This document shows positions 34,607 through 46,155 of a stretch of DNA of 64,000 nt, piece by piece. Below the pieces are notes generated by a model, which did not search any database, was not told where the DNA came from, and was given only the letters and a program-made list of their open reading frames with translations. The position numbers were made by a program, and so were the translations under genes. This DNA comes from Bacteroidota bacterium (GTDB lineage: Bacteria; Bacteroidota; Bacteroidia; Chitinophagales; JADJOU01): contig JADJOU010000019.1 in the NCBI GenBank assembly GCA_016713645.1, positions 1-64,000 of the forward strand. The letters are read 5' to 3'. How positions within the stretch are numbered: position 1 is the stretch's first letter; each line of letters starts with the position of its first letter.

Positions 34607-37081
34607 ATGAAATTCATCTACCTTACCTTACTCATTGCTTTGATGAGTTTTCCTGTTCAAAGTCAGAACATTCAGGGCATCATCAATCAATACTATACCT
34701 ATACGGGTATTCAATCTTGCAATCAGCACATGAGCTTGGCAGAGGTGCACACTTTATCCAAAGGCGATACTATTTTAATTATTCAAATGAAAGGCGCGGA
34801 TATCAGTACATCAGCGAATTCAACATTTGGCAACCTCACAGATATCAAAGGGGCTGGACTATATGAATTCAACGTAGTTGACAGTGTCATCGATTTAAAA
34901 ACGATTAAACTGAGATTTAAATTGGTCAATAATTATACGCAAGCACATCATGTTCAAGTGATCAGTGTGCCTCACTATAATAATGCAACCGTTGTAGCTC
35001 CGCTCACCTGCAAAGCATGGGATGGATTCACGGGTGGTGTATTGGTTTTCTTTGCAGACGTTTTAAATGTAGGTGATTCCATAACTGTTGCAGGCAAGGG
35101 ATTCAGAGGTGCGATTCCGCAAACTGGCGGATGCGCTACTTTTCCATCAGCGGCATATTTCTCAAGTTCATTGGACAATACTGCGGGAAAAAAAGGAGAA
35201 GGCATTCATATTTTCCAACCATTCTATGAAAATGGTCGCGGCAAATTAGCGAATGGCGGCGGCGGTGGAAATGATCACAATAGCGGCGGTGGCGGTGGCG
35301 CCAATGCTGGTGCCGGGGGAACTGGTGGTCAGCGATGGAAATCTATATTAGCTTGTCCTGGCTTGAACCCAGGCGTTGGCGGTGATTCCCTCTATAATTA
35401 TTTTCAAAACCGTTTATTTCTCGGTGGCGGCGGCGGTGCTGGGCATCAAAACAATAACAATACCCTTCCCGGTGGAAATGGAGGTGGAATCGTGATCATT
35501 AAAAGCAATGCCATCATCGGAGATAATCAACTTATAGATGCACGTGGTGAGGATGTCGATACATTCATGGATGGCGATGGAGGCAGCGGCGGTGGCGCTG
35601 GAGGTACTGTTCTATTGATTGGCAACACAAGTAATTTTTCAAGCATAACAATTGACATCAGCGGGGGAAATGGCGAAAGTGTCAATAATGATTTTCAGGA
35701 CTATTGCTCTGGAGCAGGAGGAGGTGGTGGTGGTGGCGCCGCATACTTCAGTGGCAATCCAGGCTTGATGAATATCATACGCCATGGCGGAAGTGCTGGC
35801 GGCTCATTCAATTCAACCATCAATTGCAATTCCTATGCAGCAAAGAATGGCACAATGGGTTCTATTTTTACACCAGGAACCATTCCATCTAGTCACTTTA
35901 TTCTCGCTAATACTCCCTTTACGTTAGCTAAATTAAATGTGTCAAAAGATACGGGCATATGCAAAGGTCAATCCGTCGAACTCTACTTAAAATCATGCAC
36001 GAAAGTCTCTTGGACGCCAAAAACTTTTTTAAATCGTGATACAGGCTCTACCGTCATTTCAACCCCAGATTCCAATATCACCTATACGGTCACTGGAATT
36101 GATAGCTGTGGAAATGCCCGTCTATTCAACATCGCCATCTTGGTTGACAATGTCAAACTTGGACTCAATAAAGATACCGTTTTGTGCACTGGCCAAACTG
36201 TTGCGCTTAAAATTGATAATGGAAGCAATACCATTTGGACTCCAAATACCTTCTTAGATAGAGATACAGGAAATGCTGTCCTCGCCTCACCCACAACAAA
36301 TATTCAATACTTTGTTCAAACACAAAATAAATGTGGTATTGGCACCACAGATTCTGTAAAAATTACCCTTAAATCTACTAAGCTCAATATGACAAAAGAC
36401 ACCAGCATTTGCGGAGGAAAAACGCTAGTCTTAAAAATTGATGAAGGCAAGAATGCACAATGGACGCCAAATACCCAAATCAATAAAGATACCGGTATCG
36501 CGATTATTGCTACTCCAAGTCAAAGTAGAAAATACTACGTCGAAGCTTTTGATGCTTGTAATTTTAGAAAATATAGAGATTCCGTTTCAATCACCGTTGT
36601 GCCAGCAATGACACTCAATATCGCAAAGGACAGCATTTGTCTTGGAGATAGCATTACCGTCAAAGCGAATAATCGATTGACCTATAAGTGGAACAATCAA
36701 TTGGGAACCGATCAATTTGTGGTAAAAGGCATTGCCTTAGGCACACAGACGGTCTGTGTTGTCGGCTCTAATGCCAGTTGCAAAGACAGTATTTGCTTCA
36801 ATGTGAAGACCATTAAGTGCAGTTTATCAATTTCAAAAAATGGGAATCATTCGGATATCCAACTCTATCCAAATCCGATGAGCACATCCTTGAATATCGA
36901 TGTTTCAAATCTCGAATTGCCTATGACCATGTCCATCTTTGACATAACCAATAGAAAAATTCAAACACTGCCTTTGACAGAAAAGATGAATAAGCTTGAA
37001 CTCAAATTATCTACGGGAATTTACATCGCTGTGTTTGAAACAAAAGGTATACAGATCACAAGAAGATTCGAGGTAGAATAA
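34607..37081 (+). CDS. Large exported protein with glycine-rich region and T9SS sorting domain
   Basis: The 824-residue protein has a signal peptide (about 1-20, ending PVQSQ). Its N-terminal half carries many poly-Gly turns (GGGGGNDHNSGGGGG near residue 222, again near 280, 330 and 370). Three or four adhesin-like repeats follow, each starting with a KDTxICxGxxVxLxI unit, WTPxTFLxRDTG and a YxVxxxxxCG end. The C-terminus is a type A T9SS tail: LYPNPMSTSLNIDV, FDITNRKIQTL, LSTGIYIAVFETKG. It should be secreted and attached to the cell surface. The function of the glycine-rich region is unknown. Confidence 0.85.
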   Translation: MKFIYLTLLIALMSFPVQSQNIQGIINQYYTYTGIQSCNQHMSLAEVHTLSKGDTILIIQMKGADISTSANSTFGNLTDIKGAGLYEFNVVDSVIDLKTIKLRFKLVNNYTQAHHVQVISVPHYNNATVVAPLTCKAWDGFTGGVLVFFADVLNVGDSITVAGKGFRGAIPQTGGCATFPSAAYFSSSLDNTAGKKGEGIHIFQPFYENGRGKLANGGGGGNDHNSGGGGGANAGAGGTGGQRWKSILACPGLNPGVGGDSLYNYFQNRLFLGGGGGAGHQNNNNTLPGGNGGGIVIIKSNAIIGDNQLIDARGEDVDTFMDGDGGSGGGAGGTVLLIGNTSNFSSITIDISGGNGESVNNDFQDYCSGAGGGGGGGAAYFSGNPGLMNIIRHGGSAGGSFNSTINCNSYAAKNGTMGSIFTPGTIPSSHFILANTPFTLAKLNVSKDTGICKGQSVELYLKSCTKVSWTPKTFLNRDTGSTVISTPDSNITYTVTGIDSCGNARLFNIAILVDNVKLGLNKDTVLCTGQTVALKIDNGSNTIWTPNTFLDRDTGNAVLASPTTNIQYFVQTQNKCGIGTTDSVKITLKSTKLNMTKDTSICGGKTLVLKIDEGKNAQWTPNTQINKDTGIAIIATPSQSRKYYVEAFDACNFRKYRDSVSITVVPAMTLNIAKDSICLGDSITVKANNRLTYKWNNQLGTDQFVVKGIALGTQTVCVVGSNASCKDSICFNVKTIKCSLSISKNGNHSDIQLYPNPMSTSLNIDVSNLELPMTMSIFDITNRKIQTLPLTEKMNKLELKLSTGIYIAVFETKGIQITRRFEVE

Positions 37082-37087
37082 AATGAA

Positions 37088-37122
37088 TTGCCCAGCATTA
37101 AATATTGATTTATGCTGGGCAA
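37088..37122. terminator. Hairpin between convergent genes
   Basis: TTGCCCAGCAT / ATGCTGGGCAA stem, 11 bp with a 13-base loop, 7 bases after the stop of the T9SS gene. It has no clear T-run. Probable terminator or transcript stabiliser. Confidence 0.6.
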
Positions 37123-37210
37123 AACAAGAAAAATCGTGCATGTTCTTTGGATTGGCAATCATACATAGACCGCCAAAATATGCTTCCATTTTAAATAATA
37201 ATTGAGTTTC

Positions 37211-38356
37211 TTATTTGACTTTATCCAATCCCGTAGTTATATCTTGTATGATATCTTCAATATCTTCAATCCCTACTGAAAAGCGAACCAGACCATCTGA
37301 TAGGCCAATTTTTTCTCTTTCCGCTTTTGGGATGGAAGCATGTGTCATCGTTGCTGGGTGATCCACTAATGATTCAACACCACCTAGACTTTCCGCCAAA
37401 CTAAATATCTTCAAATTTGAAATGAGCGCTTTGGTCTTCTCCAAATCAAAATTAAATTCTACTGAAACAATGCCGCTGTATCCGCGCATTTGTTTCTTTG
37501 CCACTTCGTGGTTCTTATGCGATGGCAATCCTGGATAATAGACTTTCTTTACTTTAGGATGTGCCTCTAGAAATTCCGCAACCTTCATCGCATTAGCTGC
37601 ATGCCGCTCCATGCGAATGCCCAATGTTTTAATACTTCTCGTAGTCAACCAAGCGTCAAAAGGACTTGGATTCAATCCAATTGCCATTCGCGCAAAATCA
37701 AATTTTTCTTTTAAGGCATCATCATTGGTCATCAATACTCCGCCAATGGTGTCTGAATGTCCACCAATGTATTTAGTTGTGCTGTGCATGACAACATCTG
37801 CTCCCAATAAAAGCGGATTTTGAAAATAAGATGACGCAAAGGTATTATCGACCACAGTCATCACGCCATTTTCTTTAGCCATAGCTGTAATGGCAGCGAT
37901 ATCAGCAATTCCGAGCAATGGATTCGTCGGAGATTCGATGATGATGAATTTGGGTTTCTCTGACAATTTTGCTTTTACCTCTTCTAGGTCTTGCATGTTA
38001 ATCGTTTCAAACAAGACATTGTATTGAGAAAATACACGGGTAAAAATTCGATAGGTTCCACCATACAAATCATTTGAAGCCATTACCTTATCTCCAGCCT
38101 TTACGGTGGAAATTATGCCCGTAATCGCACCCAATCCAGAAGAAAAAATAGTGGCGTGTTTAGCATGTTCCAAGGAGGCAAGCGTCGTCTCTAAATTGGT
38201 AAAATTTGGATTTCCAGCTCTTGTATAATCATACCCCTTGGTATTGCCAGGACTCTCCTGAACATAAGTAGAAGTTAGATATACCGGTGGAATAATTGCG
38301 CCTGTTGTTTCATCAGGCAACTGTCCTAGGTGTATGGCTTTGGTTGAAAATTTCAT
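37211..38356 (-). CDS. Trans-sulfuration PLP enzyme (cystathionine gamma-synthase / lyase)
   Basis: This 381-residue fold-type I enzyme has YDYTRAGNPNFTNLE, SSGLGAITGII, NDLYGGTYR, ESPTNPLLGI, VDNTFASSYFQNPL, and MHSTTKYIGGHSD with the PLP lysine. SLGGVESLVDHPATMTH near the C-terminus is standard. Length is usual. It interconverts cystathionine, cysteine and homocysteine; the direction cannot be told from sequence. It starts 25 bases after the large T9SS gene, same strand. Confidence 0.88.
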   Translation of the reverse strand: MKFSTKAIHLGQLPDETTGAIIPPVYLTSTYVQESPGNTKGYDYTRAGNPNFTNLETTLASLEHAKHATIFSSGLGAITGIISTVKAGDKVMASNDLYGGTYRIFTRVFSQYNVLFETINMQDLEEVKAKLSEKPKFIIIESPTNPLLGIADIAAITAMAKENGVMTVVDNTFASSYFQNPLLLGADVVMHSTTKYIGGHSDTIGGVLMTNDDALKEKFDFARMAIGLNPSPFDAWLTTRSIKTLGIRMERHAANAMKVAEFLEAHPKVKKVYYPGLPSHKNHEVAKKQMRGYSGIVSVEFNFDLEKTKALISNLKIFSLAESLGGVESLVDHPATMTHASIPKAEREKIGLSDGLVRFSVGIEDIEDIIQDITTGLDKVK

Positions 38357-38381
38357 AATGTTTTATTTGCGATTTAATTGT

Positions 38382-41300
38382 TTACTCTTTGATTATTTTT
38401 ACTTTTCTGATTTGTTATTTTGAATACACTCCATCATATAAATCCCATTACTCCATGTCGATATGTCTAATTTTAAAAAATTAGCATTGACTTGCACTTT
38501 TTGAATTGCACGCCCTTCAGCATCGCGAATTATAATTGCAGCAGGTTCATTCGAAATCAATTTCAATTGAATAAAATCCTTTGCTGGATTTGGATATACC
38601 GCGAATAAATTCGATTTAAATTTACTTATCCCAACACTACAATCCTTTAAGTAAATTGATTTGATTTTTTCTGTTTTGCATGAATACTTATCATTACAAC
38701 TTACTCGAATCGCATGTATTCCCTTCGATTCATTTTTAAGTGAAAAACTGCTTTTTGCAATTCCATCGAATAGAACAGTCGACGAATTGCAAGCAAGCGA
38801 ACTGCTGTAGTTAATGATGACGATTGAATCTCTTCTGCATAAGGTATCCCCCACTTTAATCTGAATATTGTTGAATGGATAATTGAATACTTCAAAACTA
38901 TCACTGGCTTTGCAACCAAGGGCATTGCTCACTTCACAGGTATATAGTCCTTTGCTTTTATAAATAGAATTGCTCGTGCTTCCCGTATTCCACAAATAGG
39001 TTGAGAAGCCCGCATTGGCAGTCAATATGGTGCTATCACTGCTACATATCGTATCTTTTCCGAGTATATTCAAATTGGTAATTCTGCCATTTACAACATT
39101 TTTAGACGCTGCTCCACTGCAACCATTCTTATCCGTAACTGTCAATCCATAAGTATTCGCGGCATTGACAATGATCGAGCGAACTGTATCATTCGTCGAC
39201 CAATTATATGCCTCGAAAACACTATCAACATTAAGGTGTATCGTATCTTTACAAATAACCGTCCCTCCTATTATTTGAGGACTTGGATTGGCATTCACCC
39301 GAATATTAATGGTATCGCTCGCTTTGCATAAAGTAGACTTATTGGTCACCAATAAAACATAGGTTTGATTGACTGGTGTACTACAAAATGGATTGCTGAT
39401 GCTATCATTGGATAGATATAAAGCTGGAGTCCACTTATACTTATACCCAATATTATTCGTCAACCCAATTACCAGAGAAGATCCAGCGCAGACGGATAAA
39501 TCAGGGCCAATAGCAGCAATTGGATTGGGATTGATTGTCACTAAGATGCTATCGATTTTTTTACAGGACAAACTATCCAATGAAGTCGCTGTATAAAATT
39601 GACTCGTTGTTGGCAGAAAGCGCTGTCCATTGATAAGTCCTTTATTCCATGATTGGCTTGAACCACCTGCAGCTGTTAGTGTAACCGAATCCCCTGGGCA
39701 TAAAATGAGCGGAGTCATATTTAGAGAAAGACTTGGGCTGCTGAATCCAACATTCTTTGAAATTACATTTGAACAACCATTGATGCTGATAGCACATTGT
39801 AAAACGCCGCCTCCATTTGCCCAATCAACTTTAACAGAATCAGCTGTATTAGAGCCTATGATAAAACCATTTGAACATGACCAAGCATAGGTCATTTGAG
39901 GAGATTTATAGAGTGAATAGGTTTGTGTATCTTTGAGATTTTGGCAAATCACACTTGCACCCTGAATAGATTGATTGATGAGGCATTGGTAGCAATAAAT
40001 TGTCCTGCACTGATGATATTATTTGCCGCATTGAAATTAATCTTGCCATTGATCCCTCCAAGAATACTATTCGCAAGTCCTTTTGATGTCCATCGCAAAC
40101 TATCTTCGAAACTCTTTCTTGAAAACAATTGATACGTGCTACTCGATAAATAATTTCCTTGAGGTAAAGCAATATTTGTAAAATGCCATGAGCCAATAGC
40201 GTTGAAACTGCTATTGCTTCCATAATTATCAAGAATCCCAGATTTATTATCGGAGACATAATTAGCGCAATTGGGAAGTGTATCTGGTGCATTATTAAGT
40301 TGAGCAATGACGATTTCACCGTTCGGGAAAGTTGGACCGGGAAAGTTCATAGACGTTCGAACATTAGGCTGGTTGATAGACGCAACCGCATTTATTATCG
40401 TGCGATAGAATCTGCCACCTCCTATAGGTACTGTTGATTTCACCCTGCTTGTTAATGCATCGAGATTGCCAAACTTCCTGCTTATCTTATCAAAAATCTT
40501 ATTGCCACTTACCGGTGCTTCATTGAATTGATAATAAGCAATCAAAGCGCTATCGCTTGAATGCATGGGATAATTGGGGTTCCTTTTTGTGAGGTGCATC
40601 AATTCGCGAATTTCACTTTGATTGAGGGATTTATTGTAAATAGTCAATTCGTCGATTAAAGCATTCATGGTTCTGCTATTATTGCCCAATTCAGAACCTA
40701 CATAACCAATGGTATTAAATGCCGATAATTTATGGGTATATGTCCTTGATGTGCCGACACCATTTACATAAAAGACCGCTTGTGTGGGGCTGATGACCAT
40801 GGCAATGTGACACCACTCATTATAGGGCATAATTGGCCCAGTATTATATGACCATGTACCGGACTCCCCGCGCCAGTGATAGCCTAATCTATTTGGAGAA
40901 ATAATGGTAAAACAATTTTTAGTACTATCGCCATTCATAGAATAAAGTGCTGAATAAGCAGCTTGAGCACCATTGAGTTTAACCCATCCAGCAATGGTTA
41001 TGGTGTTGGTAACGATGTTTAACGCTGGGACTGTATTATCTTCCGTTCCCTTCACTTGAATCGCTTTTCCAGGGACTGTATCTACCCCAGCACAGATATC
41101 ACGCAAAACAGCAATACAATTTTTATATTCCGTCGTATAAGATCCAAAAGAATTTGTCGCTGTTAAACGCACTTTATATGTCCCCTCAGTAGGATATAAA
41201 ACAGTTGGATTTTTTAGGGTTGAGGTGCTCGGGACTCCGCCCTCAAATGACCACAACCATTGAGTTGGATTATTGGAAGAGGTGTCTCTAAAATTAACAA

Positions 41301-43371
41301 ATTTCCCAGCACAAATAAAATTAGAATCCGCACTAAACAATGCATTTGGAACCTTTGATGGATCATCTAATGGAAATTCCCATACCCCTCTTCCATAATA
41401 GGAATTTCTAAAAGCGCTGCTCGGAGTGCCATTATTGTAGACAGATAAATCATTCAAACCACAATTGGTTGGCAAGTTTTTCAAGATGCTTTTCCATTGG
41501 GTCATCGTATCCGTATGGTACCATACACCATCGCTATTGAGGGCAATAACCAATTCATCTGTGGTATACAAATCGTGGTACAATTCCTTGACATTAATCG
41601 TAGGATAATTCAATGAAATATTTGTGAAATTCGCTCCATAATTATTAGAGCGATAGATTCTATTTCCACAGGATATGTAGATGACAGAGTCTTTCTTTCT
41701 AATACTTGTAATAGCTGCGGCGGTATTTGTTGTAGCTGGAGTAGCGTAAGAAACAAAACTAGGCGTTGAGGCTAGAATATTATTTGAGACAAAGATTTTT
41801 CCATTTCGATTGATAGAGAAAAATAAATTGGTATCCGCATAACTGGAGTGAATATCTATAATTCCACTACCTACAAAATCAGCAATTTTAGTCCATGTAG
41901 GTGGATTTGCATGCACATCTCGCGTAAAGAAAAGTGAGTCGTTCTTTGCTACCCAACAGTAATCAATCATTTCTTTAGAAAATGCAATGGCAGAATAATC
42001 TCCCGTAAAGGGCAAATTGAGCGCGGGATTTCCACCCCCTACCACATTTCTTCGAGTGCCATCTGAATAATAGACCATGACGGGATTCTTAAAGTCATAA
42101 GACATTTTCTTACTCCAATCTCCTCCCCGATTAGTTTTCCAACCTGTTGTATCTCTATACAATTCCCCATTGTCTTGTGTCCCAATACTCATAATATCCT
42201 TTCGAATATTCGATGATGCAGCTGTGTAGATTTCAGTAGCGGCCAATCCATCGGAGCGCTGAACCCAATTTGTTCCAGCATTCTGTGTAAACCAAACGCC
42301 ACCATCATTAATATTGTAATGGTATTTTGGAATATGCGGGGAGAACGCGATTTGGTGCATGTCTGTGTGAACAACTGCCCACCAATTGGACAATTGAGTC
42401 CAAGTTGCACCGCTATTGGTCGATCTAAAAATATTATGAGAAACAACGAAACACACGGTCGGGTCCAATGGATCGCAGTTGAAATCAAAATTGTAATTTC
42501 CTTGCCCCGCATCATTGAGCACATTATTATACCCAGTCAAATTAGGCATCACAGAATCTTTTATAGCTATAAAATTATTGCCGCCATCTATAGATTTAAA
42601 AATGGTACAGAATTTTTGAACCATGGCGACATAGACAATATTTGTATCAGCTGGACAGACAGCAACCCTCATACCTCTTCCGCCCACATATCCAGCGGGA
42701 ATATAGATTCCATTCGATATTGGTTGCCAAGTCTCCCCATAATCCAAAGAGCGGTACAAACTATCAGAAGAAGTCGTATAAATAACACGTCCATTAGAAC
42801 CGGGCTTGTATTCCATATCTTTAAGCGCCCAAGTACCTGATTTCAATATCCAATTTGCCCCAGCATTCACAGATTTATAGATCCCATTATTCGTCGCTGC
42901 AATCAAGACATTTGCATTTAAAGGGTCTTGCAGAATTTCAATGACCAATCGATTGCCCATTCCAGTATTTGAGATAAAGAAATTACTGCCGCCATCTATA
43001 CTTTTCCATACGCCTGTGCCACCGCCATAGTAATTGGCATCTCCAGAACCGAGATAGATGGTACTATCCCTTGTTCGATCAATGCAAACAGACGCTTGAC
43101 TTCCCCTGGGCAATTTTGTACTTCCCAAGAGAATATCCCAACGCTTGCCATGATCCATCGATTTGTATAAACCTCCCGATGCAGATACCGCATATACGGT
43201 AGAAGTATCTGACGCGTGAAATTTTACTTGACTAATGCGGCCGATTCCATTGATTTGTCCAGAAACATTTACAGGAAATGGGTTGGGACCTTGATGTATC
43301 CAATTTACATTTGATGTTTGAGCATGTGCATTGAACGCAAAAAGCAGGAAGAGTATTGAGATAAATCGCAT
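38382..43371 (-). CDS. Giant T9SS cargo: beta-propeller, PKD, LamG and sorting domain (frameshifted)
   Basis: A signal peptide (MRFISILFLLFAFNAHAQ) leads a sortilin/BNR-type beta-propeller with repeated SxDxGxxW units (SMDHGKRWDILL, SIDGGSNFF, SLDYGETWQPI, STNSGATWTQL). After it come a PKD domain (SSNNPTQWLWSFEGG, TYKVRLTATNSFG), a LamG/concanavalin-like domain (IAGWVKLNGAQAAYS, EWCHIAMVISPTQAVFYVNG), several Ig-like CxGDSVTLTAxG repeats and the sorting tail (VYPNPAKDFIQLKL, WSNGIYMMEC). One-base shifts occur near 39965 (FQGASVICQNLKD rejoins) and at the last codons near 38400 (NKSEKVKIIKE). About 1,660 residues; a surface adhesin or polymer-binding protein. Confidence 0.88.
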
Positions 43372-43384
43372 AAATTCAAAAGGT

Positions 43385-43392
43385 CAAATATA
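43385..43392 (-). promoter_or_regulatory. TAnnTTTG promoter box for the giant T9SS gene
   Basis: TATATTTG on the minus strand, 13 bases before the start codon at 43371. Confidence 0.5.
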
Positions 43393-43427
43393 AGAAAATC
43401 AACTTGTGGTTAAAGAAATGAAACAAG

Positions 43428-43889
43428 CTATTGTTTCTTATGCTTGTCCACAAATTTCTCAGCAGCGACTTGGAGCATATTGAAAACCTTATCAAATCCA
43501 TCTATTCTGTCATAATAAGGATCTGGGACTTGTCTATTTTCAGCTGGATAGGCATAATTCATTATCAATTCAACTTTAGCCCTCTCCTCTTCATTTTCAG
43601 CCATTTGGATAATATTTGAATAATTCTCACTATCCATTGCGAGGATTATATCGAATTGCTCAAAATCAGCATAATGAAATTTTCTAGACCGCTGAGATTC
43701 TATTGATATGCCGTATTTCTGCGCAATTTCAATGGAGCGAATATCAGGGGGACTTCCTGCGTGATAACCTGAAGTACCCGCACTATCCACCTTCCATGGC
43801 AGTTCTTGTCGATCAATCAAGTTTTGCAAAATACCCTCGGCTAAAGGGGATCGACAAATATTTCCTAAACAAACCATGAGTACTTTCAT
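43428..43889 (-). CDS. Low-molecular-weight protein tyrosine phosphatase
   Basis: The 153-residue enzyme has CLGNICRSP at residues 7-15 (the CX5R catalytic loop) and VPDPYYDR near residue 115 with the general-acid Asp. Length is usual. Its targets may be tyrosine kinases of polysaccharide export or other phosphoproteins. It is divergent from the glycosyltransferase at 43937, with a short shared upstream gap. Confidence 0.93.
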   Translation of the reverse strand: MKVLMVCLGNICRSPLAEGILQNLIDRQELPWKVDSAGTSGYHAGSPPDIRSIEIAQKYGISIESQRSRKFHYADFEQFDIILAMDSENYSNIIQMAENEEERAKVELIMNYAYPAENRQVPDPYYDRIDGFDKVFNMLQVAAEKFVDKHKKQ

Positions 43890-43936
43890 CCGTCAAAATT
43901 TTAGTTAGATTTCAAAATTAATTTTCAATATTTGTA

Positions 43937-45051
43937 ATGATGAGTATTATTGAATTGCTTTTAGTCACTTGTATTATTGTTAAGAGCTATTATCATTATG
44001 CCTATTTTAAAAAAATTCTCAACAATAAGGATTCCATTAAACAACTCATCTATCCACCAGTAACAATTTTGATTTGCGCTAGAAATGAAGCGCATAATTT
44101 AAAAGAATTCTTAGGAGATATTTTGAGGCAAAAATATTCAAATTTTGAAGTACTTGTGGTGAATCATTTATCCAGCGATAAGTCTCAACAAATTTTGTTA
44201 GAATACCAAGAGGTCTATCCGCAACTTAGGATTGTAGAAATCACAGAAAAGGGAACATATCTAACAGGCAAGAGACAAGCACTTTATGAGGGTATAAAAA
44301 AGGCCTCTCACGATATCATCTTATGCACAGATGCAGATTGCTTTCCCAAAAGTGCACTGTGGATAGAAAAAATGGTTCAACCATTTGTTGAGGAGAAAAT
44401 TGACTTTGTATTGGGCTTTTCTCCTTATACGTTTAAAGGGCGAAATTGGCTAGCACATATCATAGAAAGTGAAACCACACAAACAGCTATGCTCTATTTA
44501 TCGTATGCATTGTGCGGAAAGCCATTTATGGGTGTCGGAAGAAATTTAGCTTTAAAAAATCCATCCTGACAGAAGCCTACTGGGAAAAATATCGAGATTT
44601 TGGCTTTGGCGACGATGATTTAATCATTCAAACATTTGCAAATAAGGAAAATACGAAAATCTCTATTTCTGCTGAGGCGCAGACAAGTTCATACGCCAAA
44701 ACTACATTCAAAGATTGGCTTATTCAAAAAATTAGACATGTATCTGTTGGCAAATCATACAAACCATTGATAACTTTAAGTCTAGGGATTTATCACCTCT
44801 CGGGACTATTATTTGTTTTATTAATTACTTATACTTTTATTTGCGGGCAAATGAATTTTTTCGTAATTTGTAGCCTAATTCTATTTGTTTATTTATTGCA
44901 TGCACAAATCAAAATTTTTAGAAAAAAAATGAATGTTCAAAGTCAACCATGGATAGCCATTCTCTTTCAATTATTTATACAAATATATTATTTTACCATG
45001 CCAATAATAAGTGTTGTTCATAAAAAGCAAATTTGGAAAGAAAACCAATAA
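43937..45051 (+). CDS. Membrane glycosyltransferase, family 2 (frameshifted)
   Basis: One N-terminal membrane helix, then a GT-A domain with ILICARNEAHNL, VVNHLSSDKS, and LCTDADCFP. At about 44555 (CTTTAAAAAA) one base is missing; the other frame continues NLAFKKSILTEAYWEKYRDFGFGDDDLIIQ and QKIRHVSVGKSY, followed by three membrane helices. About 372 residues joined, very like the glycosyltransferase at 6479 in layout. Acceptor unknown. Confidence 0.85.
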
Positions 45052-45668
45052 ATATTACAGAAAAGGGTCGTGCTGACTTCGAGCTCCTCAAACGTATCGT
45101 GGAGACTGGAGATCAATTGGCATTTGCTGAAGTGATGAAACGCCATCACAATTCCCTCTATTTTGTAGTTTTAAAATTGGTCAATCACCCTGAAGATGCA
45201 GAAGATTTGACGATAGAGATTTTTGCAAAAGTGTATGAAAATATAGATAAATACAACCATCAGAATGCATTTTCTACTTGGCTTTATAGAATGGCGACAA
45301 ATCATTCCATCGATTTTTTGCGCAAGAAAAAAGCCAGTACTTATTCATTGGATAATCAACCGAGTTCTGAAGAAGGTGAAACGTATCAAATTCAAATTGA
45401 GGACAAGTCCATTTCGATTGATCAGAAAATGATCATCAATCAAAAAGCAGATATGGTCAAGCAAGCTATGTCGAGGATTTCACCAAAATACCGGGAGATT
45501 TTAGAACATCGCTATTACGACGATTTGTCGTATGAAGAAATTTCCGAACGCATGGAATTGCCCATTGGAACAGTCAAAGTGCATTTAAACAGGGCCAAAT
45601 CTATGCTAGAGAGAATTTTGGTGACTTTGAAGCAAACTTACAAACAAGATTTTGACGAAATTTATTGA
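45033..45668 (+). CDS. ECF-type RNA polymerase sigma factor
   Basis: The 211-residue protein has sigma region 2 (FAEVMKRHHNSLYFVVLKL, NHPEDAEDLTIEIFAKVYENI, FSTWLYRMATNHSIDFLRKKK) and region 4 (MSRISPKYREILEHRYYDDLSYEEISERMELPIGTVKVHLNRAKSML). No ATG lies near the N-terminus; TTG at 45033 overlaps the glycosyltransferase end by 19 bases, implying coupling. No anti-sigma gene is adjacent, so the signal is unknown. Confidence 0.9.
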   Translation: MERKPINITEKGRADFELLKRIVETGDQLAFAEVMKRHHNSLYFVVLKLVNHPEDAEDLTIEIFAKVYENIDKYNHQNAFSTWLYRMATNHSIDFLRKKKASTYSLDNQPSSEEGETYQIQIEDKSISIDQKMIINQKADMVKQAMSRISPKYREILEHRYYDDLSYEEISERMELPIGTVKVHLNRAKSMLERILVTLKQTYKQDFDEIY

Positions 45669-45681
45669 GATTTGCCTTGTT

Positions 45682-46110
45682 ATGTCCTCAAAAAAAATCA
45701 CCTTTTCTCTTGATTCGCATTTTCACATTGTGGGTATTATAACTGAAAAACCCATTTATGTATTGGCGTCAGAGCTCAATAAAAAGCTCAGCTATTCGCT
45801 CGCGTGGGCAGATGAATATGTATTGGACAATGCCAAAGAAAGGCAGCAGTTTCGCTTCAATCGATTTATCCAAAAAGACGAAGAAAAGGAATTGGAAATA
45901 TTGCTCATTTCCAATATTTTTAAGGACGCATTTCTGTTCAAAAAATTTAAAGATTTTACCGCTTTTATTTTATTTAGAGACTCCAATCTCTTTCAAATTG
46001 AGCAAATTAAGATGCTTCAAGACATCATTCTAGTTAAAGAAATCCAATCAAAAGAGGTCAAAGGTATCGAACTCATTTGGGAAATTTCAAATACTGTTAA
46101 ATTTTCTTAG
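45682..46110 (+). CDS. IPExxxVDY-family-like protein
   Basis: The 142-residue cytoplasmic protein begins MSSKKITFSLDSHFHIVGI, followed by VLASELNKKLSYSL, a charged middle (FIQKDEEKELEILLISN) and FLFKKFKDFTAFILFRD. The layout matches the small Bacteroidota family named IPExxxVDY, although the eponymous motif is not conserved. Function is unknown. ATG at 45682 is preferred over the upstream start inside the sigma gene. Confidence 0.5.
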   Translation: MSSKKITFSLDSHFHIVGIITEKPIYVLASELNKKLSYSLAWADEYVLDNAKERQQFRFNRFIQKDEEKELEILLISNIFKDAFLFKKFKDFTAFILFRDSNLFQIEQIKMLQDIILVKEIQSKEVKGIELIWEISNTVKFS

Positions 46111-46155
46111 AAAATTTCACATTTTCACTATTTTTACGGCAAATTAGTTTTTCTT

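Noticed and set aside
37211..38356. The two PLP lyases as a recent duplication
   Set aside because: The enzymes differ throughout and belong to different subgroups; only family motifs are shared.
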